Positions 27,483 to 33,615 of a stretch of 64,000 nucleotides of DNA are shown in pieces. Positions within the stretch are counted from its first letter, which is position 1, and each line of letters starts with the position of its first letter. The DNA comes from Phoronis australis (taxonomy: Eukaryota; Phoronida; Phoronidae). The stretch covers positions 1,070,536-1,134,535 of the forward strand of contig NMRA01000013.1 in the NCBI GenBank assembly GCA_002633005.1. Reading direction: 5' to 3'. Both the position numbers and the translations under genes were made by a program. The notes below the pieces were generated by a model that saw nothing but the letters and a program-made list of their open reading frames with translations, was not told where the DNA came from and ran no database searches.

Positions 27483-28011
27483 TGTATGTATGTATGCATG
27501 TATGTATGTATGTATGCATGTATGCATGCATGCATGCATGCATGCATTATTCTTTAGTGCATTGCTTTATACTTATACGAACTTACTAAATAACCAAATA
27601 ATAGTAAACATCAAACAAACCTGATACTTCGGAAACAGCACCCACTAGCGCCAATGTTTCAGTGTCTGGGTAATAGTGGAAGGTCATAAAGGCAGTGACC
27701 TCGTCCAGCTTACAAACTTCCCTGAAATCAAGCGTACATTGATGTTATAATTCATAAGCCCGAGCGGAGACCGACAAAGCAACAAAGTGCCACAAGCAAA
27801 AGAAGCAAACTGGTGAGTGGACTTTTTTGTCAAGCGGAGCAGTCTTGTCCAGCAACTTTGAGAATGGGTCGTCTTGACGTTGTGCTTTTACTATATTAAA
27901 ATGTTGTATTTGGGATGTTTGCCTATGATATACTTACAATATCTTGTCCCAGGCTTCTTGCCCAAATTTCTCCAACACCAGCGCCCTCACGCAACAATGA
28001 ATTTGTCCGTA
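4163..28011 (-). CDS. GUCY1B2-like: soluble guanylate cyclase subunit beta-2-like, 11 coding exons, first (Met) exon not identified
   Basis: Heme-dependent nitric-oxide receptor subunit that makes cGMP from GTP. The spliced CDS joins 28011-27938, 27721-27621, 21563-21380, 16420-16344, 14527-14027, 12974-12803, 10373-10228, 9681-9533, 8530-8384, 5382-5228 and 4514-4163. It totals 2058 nt, every junction has AG/GT and matching phase, and it gives 685 residues plus stop (mammalian beta-2 is of similar length). Order, counting Met1 from the missing exon: HNOB heme domain (about 2-180) with His105 and a YxSxR motif at 134-138; HNOBA/PAS-like domain (about 200-350); coiled coil (about 360-410); cyclase domain (about 420-610) with [22 protein letters not shown] and NTASRMES; tail ending CRLM. 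An Asp in FSDIV (Gly in beta-1) and the CaaX end point to beta-2 rather than beta-1. Family assignment is from recalled family features, not a search. Confidence 0.93.
5228..5382 (-). CDS. GUCY1B2-like: sGC exon 11: C-terminal half of cyclase catalytic domain
   Basis: 155 nt, phase 0 in and phase 2 out. It reads [20 protein letters not shown], then [19 protein letters not shown] and ends HLSPFTY. The Cys of RYC recognises guanine, and the Asn and Arg of NTASRMES contact the transition state and ribose/triphosphate. All are present. The donor is ACGA|GTAAGT. Confidence 0.96.
5925..6030 (+). repeat. short G-rich inverted-repeat element, CAGTGGCGGAT family
   Basis: 106 bp in the intron between sGC exons 11 and 12's upstream neighbour (intron 5383-8383). 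It starts CAGTGGCGGATTTAGGGG and ends GGATCCGCCGCTG, so the termini are inverted copies. A GGGCCATGGCCC palindrome sits inside. A clear copy in opposite orientation is at 37172-37255, including the shared CAGATTCCATTTG block. Confidence 0.65.
6070..6135 (+). repeat. short C-rich tandem repeat
   Basis: Degenerate tandem copies of about 14 bp with the core TCGACCCACGACCCC. A reverse-complement block of similar sequence (GGTTGTGGGTCGAGGGAGTCG-like) occurs near 6800-6825, so the two could form a stem in the intron. No coding sense is apparent. Confidence 0.5.
8068..8214 (-). other. second copy of sGC exon 10, probable assembly duplicate
   Basis: Exact copy of exon 10 with intact splice sites, inside a 315-bp direct duplication (7923-8237 and 8239-8553) whose two halves are joined by one N at 8238. 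The copies differ at only one intronic base (C/T near 8032). If real, it would add 49 residues in frame or act as a mutually exclusive exon; adding both would break the catalytic fold. A redundant contig overlap scaffolded with an N is more likely. Confidence 0.75.
8384..8530 (-). CDS. GUCY1B2-like: sGC exon 10: cyclase catalytic core (copy adjacent to exon 9)
   Basis: 147 nt, phase 0 at both ends (49 codons). It reads [20 protein letters not shown] and on to SPVTGLPLK. The Glu of VET is a guanine-recognition residue and the Asp of GDAY is the second metal ligand. The acceptor is CCTCAG and the donor AAG|GTATTT. An identical exon sequence lies at 8068-8214. Confidence 0.93.
9533..9681 (-). 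CDS. GUCY1B2-like: sGC exon 9: N-terminal half of cyclase catalytic domain
   Basis: 149 nt, phase 1 in and phase 0 out. It reads [19 protein letters not shown] through [13 protein letters not shown] to VYK. The Asp of FSDIV is one of the two metal-binding aspartates; beta-1 subunits carry Gly here. The donor is AAG|GTATGG, so translation beyond VYK in this frame is intron. Confidence 0.94.
10228..10373 (-). CDS. GUCY1B2-like: sGC exon 8: signalling coiled coil and linker to cyclase domain
   Basis: 146 nt, phase 2 in and phase 1 out. It encodes a heptad-rich, charged helix ([27 protein letters not shown]) followed by [13 protein letters not shown]. The KT(E/D)TLL..MLP..VA.QLK.G signature directly precedes the catalytic domain in nucleotide cyclases and mediates dimerisation. 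Confidence 0.94.
10675..10739. repeat. near-perfect palindrome, GCTGGCTACCACC family
   Basis: Left arm 10675-10705 and right arm 10708-10739 are reverse complements with a 2-bp centre and few mismatches; the homology fades out over another 25 bp on each side. The arm sequence GCTGGCTACCACCTAGCGGC recurs at 31142-31180, so it belongs to a dispersed family. It sits in the intron between sGC exons 7 and 8. Confidence 0.8.
12803..12974 (-). CDS. GUCY1B2-like: sGC exon 7: HNOBA end and start of coiled coil
   Basis: 172 nt, phase 1 in and phase 2 out. It begins at the KGQM junction and includes [23 protein letters not shown] and IAEIEV, the highly conserved r.m.LSDI..hD.TRdL.LLn.Q segment that leads into the signalling helix. 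The LNQQR form resembles beta-2 rather than the beta-1 LGEQF form. Confidence 0.94.
14027..14527 (-). CDS. GUCY1B2-like: sGC exon 6: end of HNOB and HNOBA/PAS-like domain
   Basis: 501 nt, the largest exon, phase 1 in and phase 1 out. The acceptor is set by phase and homology: [10 protein letters not shown] continues the G-I/V-I/V-K helix after YxSxR. Later motifs include [18 protein letters not shown] and [14 protein letters not shown], which match the TFC.AFPFHI.FD..L.V.Q.G..I segment of the sGC HNOBA domain. The middle, about residues 165-215, is poorly conserved in the family and I can only read it as open frame. Confidence 0.93.
14781..14823 (+). repeat. ACGAA-type microsatellite
   Basis: Run of imperfect ACGAAACGAAAC repeats in the intron between sGC exons 5 and 6. 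A reverse-complement counterpart (TTCGTTT...TTCGTTTCG) is at about 15458-15482, so the pair could be the ends of a small foldback element of about 700 bp. Confidence 0.5.
15749..15798 (+). repeat. TA/TG dinucleotide microsatellite
   Basis: About ten bases of TA repeats followed by more than 20 TG repeats, in the intron between sGC exons 5 and 6. Alternating purine-pyrimidine runs of this length are commonly polymorphic. Confidence 0.95.
15885..16235. repeat. cluster of inverted AAACCTGGT/ACCAGGTTT repeats, probable MITE
   Basis: About ten copies of AAACCTGGT or its complement in both orientations within 350 bp, opening with TTTCATGAAGGTGGTGCAACC. The block could fold into several hairpins. 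It ends about 110 bp short of sGC exon 5. Exact element ends and a target duplication could not be fixed. Confidence 0.6.
16344..16420 (-). CDS. GUCY1B2-like: sGC exon 5: YxSxR heme-propionate motif
   Basis: 77 nt, phase 2 in and phase 1 out. It reads [19 protein letters not shown] and continues to PVVIG. The Y-x-S-x-R motif (YYSYR, about residues 134-138) binds the heme propionates in the HNOB family. The short exon is flanked by a consensus GTAAGC donor and a CAAAG acceptor. Confidence 0.92.
16749..19088. mobile_element. 2.34-kb non-autonomous inverted-repeat element with internal satellite-like array
   Basis: Perfect 24-bp inverted termini at 16749-16772 and 19065-19088 (starting AAATCACAATCAAGG). 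No long open frame lies inside, so it cannot move by itself. The interior carries at least seven copies of TAGTGTACGTACCC or near variants at 17336, 17507, 17665, 17851, 18012, 18179, 18523 and 18895, mostly 158-186 bp apart or about twice that. The segments 17507-17850 and 17851-18178 are diverged tandem copies. No clear target duplication was seen. It lies in the intron between sGC exons 4 and 5. Confidence 0.75.
17336..18908 (+). repeat. array of palindromic 14-mer TAGTGTACGTACCC in a ~170-bp repeat
   Basis: The 14-mer contains the self-complementary octamer GTACGTAC. Eight positions were read, with spacing of 171, 158, 186, 161, 167, 344 and 372 bp. Flanking text such as CATTGAAATGTAGTGTAC and ATATTAGCATTTGTGT repeats with it, showing a degenerate tandem unit. 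Confidence 0.8.
21380..21563 (-). CDS. GUCY1B2-like: sGC exon 4: HNOB domain with heme-ligand histidine
   Basis: 184 nt, phase 1 in and phase 2 out. It contains [18 protein letters not shown] and NLDSLH, ending EAPSFR. The His of NLDSLH is the proximal heme iron ligand of NO-sensitive cyclases and is residue 105 in this model, the same number as in vertebrate beta subunits. Retention of this His supports a working heme pocket. Confidence 0.95.
22020..22560. repeat. diverged dispersed repeat, copy A
   Basis: Shares ordered blocks with 25665-26140 in the same orientation: TTGGCGCTCTCTA near the start, a CTGCCA..CC(T)CCC block, a GTAAGACATT block, GGTGGCGCTGA.CGCCTG near the end and AAAATCAGCTATT at the edge. 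The alignment is gapped and clearly old. No coding capacity or inverted ends were found. Confidence 0.7.
23055..23095 (-). repeat. truncated tRNA-derived SINE-like fragment
   Basis: The minus strand reads GCTGGTGGTGCAGTGGTAAAG, an RNA polymerase III A-box-like sequence shared with 23670-23741 and 63437-63508. No B box follows, so this is a fragment. Confidence 0.5.
23670..23741 (+). repeat. tRNA-derived SINE-like sequence
   Basis: A-box-like GGCGCAGTGGTAAAG followed about 35 bp later by a B box, GGTTCGAATCTC. The spacing matches a tRNA, but the acceptor stem and anticodon arm do not pair convincingly, so it is read as a tRNA-derived repeat head rather than a working tRNA gene. Confidence 0.6.
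24552..24661 (+). repeat. two tandem 55-bp units
   Basis: Units at 24552-24606 and 24607-24661 each begin TTTGTGGTGAATTC and contain GCGACACCTTTTGTTC or ACGACACCTTTTGTTC, with few differences. Located in the intron between sGC exons 3 and 4. Confidence 0.9.
25665..26140. repeat. diverged dispersed repeat, copy B
   Basis: Partner of the repeat at 22020-22560, same orientation, same order of conserved blocks (TTGGCGCTCTCTA, TTTGTAAGACATTTCTACA, GGTGGCGCTGATCGCCTG, AAAATCAGCTATT). Both copies lie in the 6-kb intron between sGC exons 3 and 4. Confidence 0.7.
27439..27547 (+). repeat. TATG tetranucleotide microsatellite
   Basis: A TA run followed by about 25 TATG units, several changed to TGCA. 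It produces a spurious open frame of His, Tyr, Thr and Ala repeats on the minus strand. It ends about 73 bp inside the intron from the exon 3 donor of the cyclase gene. Confidence 0.97.
27621..27721 (-). CDS. GUCY1B2-like: sGC exon 3: HNOB heme domain
   Basis: 101 nt, phase 2 in and phase 1 out, separated from exon 2 by a 216-bp intron. It encodes [19 protein letters not shown] and the following stretch to SEVSG, aligning with the FMTY.vYDD...L...a.kVL segment of sGC beta-2. A TATG microsatellite lies about 75 bp inside the following intron. Confidence 0.9.
27938..28011 (-). CDS. GUCY1B2-like: sGC exon 2: start of HNOB heme domain
   Basis: 74 nt, phase 0 in and phase 2 out. It begins Y-G-Q-I and includes [10 protein letters not shown], matching the conserved N-terminus of sGC beta subunits (MYG...LV..xFG.e.W..I). 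The acceptor follows a pyrimidine-rich tract and the donor is GTAAGT. The residue before Tyr2 should be the initiator Met, which must come from an upstream exon because the acceptor cuts exactly before the Tyr codon. Confidence 0.9.
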
Positions 28012-28107
28012 CTGGAAAAAGATGTGGAGAAGTCAAAATACAAAGTTATAGATTTCTAAAACGGGCAACGAGTAGCGAGTGTCGATCCGATTTCTTGATT
28101 GTGCAAA

Positions 28108-28744
28108 TTAAAGGAGAATGGCACCCAAAAACAACCTATTTTGTATCAATTTAGATCGAGTAGTTCCAAGTTCAGTAGTTTTACCTGACACCTAACGGCA
28201 GACAGAGGTGTTGAAATTAACCAATGACGCAATCGGTTCGAACGCAGTCTGTTCAGCCGTTCACAACACGCTTACTGGTGTCAACTTATCGCTTGAATTC
28301 ATCGTTTTACACCAATGAATCATCAAAATTCGATGTAAACCCCTTACAAATACATCGAGGTCTTGAACAAACGTGTTGTTTTATTTTACTGTTACGTACA
28401 GTAGCCTACAGAGTTCGGTAGGCCAATTTACCATGGTCGATCGCGGGAGTTTGGGTCTGTTCGTACTTTTCATTCTTCACTACCCCCAGTCACTTCCTAA
28501 GCATTTCGGGCTCTCAGTTTCTTTGCAGCTTCATAGTTCGGACAAGCAGGAACGATGCAGTGTAATATAGCGGCATTCACTCTGCAGATGAACCACTGAC
28601 GTAGCTGCGTTATTTCTCACCTTCCTCACAGGTTAACGCGACACCTCTCGGCAAGGTGAGGTCGATCGTATAAGAGGCGATGTGGATATTGACCGATTAA
28701 GACGGCAAAAAAGACTTATTAAATCGGGTAGCATTCTCCTTTAA
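28108..28744. mobile_element. 637-bp TTAA-flanked inverted-repeat element (piggyBac-type MITE candidate)
   Basis: Left end TTAAAGGAGAATGGCACCC and right end reverse complement TTAAAGGAGAATGCTACCC match at 17 of 19 bases. Both edges carry TTAA, the target duplicated by piggyBac-superfamily elements. No transposase frame is inside. It begins only 97 bp upstream of sGC exon 2, so it lies in the gene's first intron or promoter region. Confidence 0.65.
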
Positions 28745-29065
28745 AGACCGAACGAAAATTGAAAGCAATTTGTCCCGTCTTGGAATCAATCCGGTGAAGT
28801 TAATTTCCTAGTCAGCATAATGAAATGGTTGGAACAAGACAAACAACACATGTATCTTCCACAGCAAGTGTCACTCCATTGGCGACCACTCTACCTAGAA
28901 GTAACAGCGCAAACGGAAATTTAGTGAAAGTATTTAGTTATTATACAGCATACATTAAAGACTATCAATATTTTACAATTCTTGCAATGAATGTTTTCTG
29001 CAACAGTTGCTACATGTGTTCCCAAACACCTTACGCTAACATTTTAAAGTCCTTCTCTCACGCGT

Positions 29066-30560
29066 TGTTAACCCTTATTACATGGTTAGAGGATGTTATA
29101 GGGACCTAAGAAGTACTTACCCCATAAATAATACACAATTCGTACTCGAAAAAAGTTTAAATGAACGCGCCACTCACGATTCGCACCCGAAGAACGACCG
29201 CCATTTTGAACTTGCCGCGAACCCGGAAGTACAATTCATTCAGGAACCCAGGCCGAGAAAACGCCGTCAGTGCGACTGGAGCAGTGCCTGTACTGTTGCC
29301 AGCCAGCAAACAGGGATAAAATAATCGACAGCGCGCCTTAACAATTTTATCGAATTTGCTGAAGAAATGTGGCGAATAAATTTTGACAGAAATTATTTTG
29401 TCAGACTCGGGACCGCAGCCTATCGGACCCGGTGCGGATCGAGACCAGACACTGGCGAACGGTAAATGCATGCGGTTGCAAGCTGTTTTGTCGAAGTAAA
29501 ATGGTCAAATCATAAATGCTGCATATATTCAAGGGTAGTTTCAGACACTTGCATGAAATTACGGGCACAAAAAACACGAAAATTGAACAAAGTTTCTTTT
29601 TTGTAGCAACGTTTGGCAAAATGTATCAACGTTAAATCTTGACAAAATACAAAGTAGCCGATTGAACATGCCTTTCAGTTCAGCAAAAGTCGCCATGTTG
29701 TCGGTGCCGCCAGAAATGAGACAAAGTCCAACGGGAATTGTGAGCACATTTCACTTAATGAGTAACAACTGCGAGGCTGAAATTTGGTGAACACTTTTAA
29801 ATCGTGCAGAATAGTAAGTAAAGATATGTTTAACTAAATTTCACCGTAATTTGTTGGCGAAAACAAATTACACAAAGTTTTGAACTCCTAACTTATCCCG
29901 CTGTCCTCCAATATGGCCGACGCGATCCAAACAAAGTGACCCCGAAATTTTGCCACAAAACTTGCAATAACTTTACACTGCTTGACCCGATTTTGATACT
30001 TTTTCGATTTTTACTGAGTAGAATGTACTACCTTTCCGATGATAGCAAAGTACTTTTTCAAAACGAGAAAAAAAATAAAACCGAAAAAAATTGGTTCGAC
30101 CCATATTGGTTCCTAGGTTCGACCGGCCTACATAAGGAACTAAACACCAATGCTATTTTAACATACTAAGTACGTGTAACATTCCAAAAAATCAACGACC
30201 ATTAACTAAAAACTATAAATACACTACATATGCAAACGAATCACGACATATTGCTAATAAAACAAAATAATGAAGACTTTTCGAGCAAGCGTTAGCACAT
30301 TCAGTTACAAGGAAAAAATGGCGGCGTTCAGGACAAGTTCCTGAACTGATGAGCCGGAAATGTGGGTACGGAAATAACCGATGACAGCCGGTAATTATAC
30401 GCTCTCAGAGAAGGGTCAAATACTGTTAAAAAATCGCGTTTGGCAAGAAAGGCGAAACGAATATAAGGAAAGGGTGACGAAAGTAAGAATTTATGTAGTA
30501 AGTATTTTCGGATACTGGAACCACATGGGCAGTTTGAGAGAAGGACTTTAAGATTCCGGA
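29066..30560. repeat. long dispersed repeat, copy A
   Basis: Direct-orientation partner of 38650-40550. The best-matched part is 29066-29570, with shared GGAAGTACAATTCATTCAG and GGGATAAAATAATCGACAGC; matching text reappears at 30330-30430 (TTCCTGAAC, then a CGGAAATA..CGATGA block and CGCTCTC). The middle is more diverged and contains an ATGGCGGCGTTC sequence. No coherent coding frame runs through it. Confidence 0.7.
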
Positions 30561-31141
30561 ACATTAGCTCTACAAAACCGTGACATTGTGACCCTGACCC
30601 AGGGTGGCGCTACATCACGTGATATTGGTCGCTAGTTCCTTAAGCAGGTATCACGCAGTAGCGCGCGCTTTAGCATTGGTTGATGTAACCTCGGCAGTCA
30701 TTGGTTAGCATTACAACAACGTGAAAAAATGGCGGACTATGAACGATTTTTAGCCTTGTCATGCAAGTGGCGTAGCAGCAGCTATTTCGTTTCTGCAGCA
30801 ATGTTTATTGGCCGCGTGTTTGAAACACATACATGTACAATAAACACATATTATCTGGCCGATTTGTCCGGTGTGTTATTCATACTGCATGAATACAGGA
30901 CAAAAGTCATCGACAGTAGAAAGATGCACTCCGAAAAGGCGCAACCACAATTTCTGGGATTCACATTTCCTGAACATGAAGTTTAAGCACCGATTTGTCT
31001 GTACAACTGACCACTTTTACACTTCCTCCATTAGTCATGCCAGTTTGTTTGCGTAAAGCGCTGCCTGTTGAGAATTCGACCAGCCAATCAGAAACGCCGG
31101 CGTAAAAAAATTTCCCAACGAAAATTAAGTGATACCTGTGT

Positions 31142-31180
31142 GCTGGCTACCACCTAGCGGCACGCAGGGAACCAGCGACG
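31142..31180. repeat. single arm of the GCTGGCTACCACC palindrome family
   Basis: Reads GCTGGCTACCACCTAGCGGC then ACGCAGGGAACCAGCGA, the same as one arm of the palindrome at 10675-10739. Only one arm is present here. Confidence 0.75.
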
Positions 31181-33615
31181 CGATATTGCTGCGCGTGCAC
31201 ATGGTCAACAATGTTATGGAGAGGTGTTTTCGTAAACAGAGAAACAAAACAGTGACTACGTTTCACAAGTTCACCATTTACCCGATTTTTCGGATTTCAT
31301 ATTTGAACGTATGGAGTTACATGTATGCTCTGTGGCAGATAAATTAAATAGATAGAAAAAAATAGATTGGACTCATTGATATCCTTTAAACATTCGTTAT
31401 TTGAATATGTGATGACCACGACGTACTTCACTAAACGTGACACCTAAAACCAAGGCAGTCAACAACAGAAATGAAATTGATAATAAACACAGACAGCATG
31501 AAAGACGGTGTGTGAAATGCGTTCTGAAGAATAATTTTGGTCGTGGAACTCTAAAGGGAATTTATTTACGTTTTGGATACAACTGGGATCTCCTTTTCCC
31601 TGATGTGACTAAAAAATAGTATTTCACATTTGCAGGTAATAAGTCGCACTCCATTGACAATACATGCACGGCCTTTGCCGGTCCGTCGAATCGAAAGAAG
31701 ACGATCTTCAATTTGACATTGTTTAGGAACAATTGATTGTGAAAAACATCGACGGAATTTGTCCCTAACATTTTACAGTGATAACAGTCCTCAATTGTAG
31801 CCATTTTTACCAAAAGTTCAATCTTAAGCCTTCTACGTAGCAGGCTGACTTTTGGTCTTAATTTTGAACTAAAGAAATCTCATGAAATGCTAAGACAGCC
31901 CGCTTTCGGTCTAAGTTAAGACAGAAACAGTTTCATGAAGCGGGTTCCTTATCTTGAGCAATTATGAACTGTCTGTTTTTCTATGCTCAGAAATCACCTA
32001 GTAATGTGACTAATGACAAACATGAGACATGCAATTCAACTACAGTATTACCCCCATGATTGCAGAACTTCAGAGCAGTCCTCAGCATAGACAATCTCTC
32101 GCTTCATGCAAATTACGAAGCCTAGAACTTGGCAAGATATTTATGTAGGCAATGATAGTCTTGGTTGACCAATGAGACGGCATCAACTTGCACAGACATC
32201 GATACTTTCAAAGTAAAGAAATACTAAGTTAAGAGCATAATTGGTTCGTTCGCTCTCTTATTATAACATGTGTGTTGATTGGTTTATCTGCAGCGTACGA
32301 GCACCCGCCTGTCATTCTTGCTCATAAGATTAACATTTAATGGCGTTTACTCATATACATACAACGCATCACATTTACACAAAAATATAAAAACGGGCGA
32401 GATCTGGCGAGCTCAGCTCCTGTCACTTCCGAGACACAAGACTCAGCATAATCAGGATCAGTTTCAAAACAAAAGATCCATTATACTATCAAATACTGAA
32501 ATTGTCAAAAAATGTGAATAAACAAAACTTTATTAGATCACTTGCTTTGTTGATGACCGTTCAAAAGTCAGCGAAGTAACTATTTTTTTCCGGTGAGCTA
32601 TTCTAGGAAGGGAAGTCTTTCTCAACAGAAAATCACCATGACAACACAGGTGCAGAATTCACAAAACAGGTAGTTGACTGCGTCCTGATGAGGAATTAAT
32701 TTCCAGTAATTAGACTTTGATCACCGTGTACAAGTGTGGATCCAAAGGGGGTCCAGGGGATCTGGACACACACCCCCTGCTCGATCTCCGGAAAGAAAAT
32801 AATTAATGCCATCAAGTAAAGAGATTAAAGAGATGTTAATGACTTCGAAGCTGACTGGTCGATATTTTTCACCAAATTAACTTGAACACCTTTTGATAAT
32901 AGCTGTAACATCGTCAAATTATAGGTGCACAATATCCGTACTGTTTTGGCTTAGACAGAGACTGTAATTGGTTTTCTACATTCAGATGCAAAGCGATTTG
33001 CGCGTGCACTTTTAGTGTTTGGTTCCCCAGGTGCCGAGGGCATGGTTTGACCCCCGTATTGTGAATGGTTAAAACGGAGTAACGCGCTCGAAGAGTAGTT
33101 GAACCCCCACTAACACGATTGGTTAAAATCAACTCACGCGCTTAAAACAATGCATGGATCCGTGGCAATATATTGGTGCCATGCAGTTTCGAATGTTTCG
33201 GTTGTAGGATAAATGAAAGCAAGTTTTCATTGACTCTTTTTTCCAAAAGATAGCAAAGACGTTGGATCCCAAATCAGCATCAATTGCGACGTGTCTACGC
33301 GTTGAAGATACGTCGGTTGCCGATGAAAAATCAGCTGCTCCGTGTTTCTATGCTGAAAGTTCGTCGAGTTGGACAAAATCTCTCAAAGCTCAACGTGAAC
33401 CAGATGAAGTGGTGGACGCAACATATTGCGATGTTGGAACAATTAACAGAATAGACATAAAGTACGAAAAAATGAAACTTATGAAGATGCATTTTCATGC
33501 AGATAAAAGGTACAATTTTCCTTGTCGTCAGCAGAAGGTTAAAAACCTCAGATTTAATTTGAGTTGATTGGAAACTTTCCCATAGCTAGCATAGACCTCG
33601 CTATTCAATTCCGCA

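Larger units (their letters stand above)
28745..33615. other. non-coding stretch upstream of the cyclase
   Basis: Apart from the dispersed repeat and the palindrome arm listed separately, I see only short open frames here. Around 31808-31945 there are inverted GTCTTAA/TTAAGAC-type motifs with TTTCATGAAGCGGG that look like a decayed MITE. The open frame at 33262-33564 (101 codons, plus strand) is unusually long for its surroundings but matches no family I know. Confidence 0.4.

Noticed and set aside
27341-27547. Minus-strand frame rich in His, Tyr, Thr and Ala repeats
   Set aside because: It is a translation of the TATG/TGCA microsatellite.
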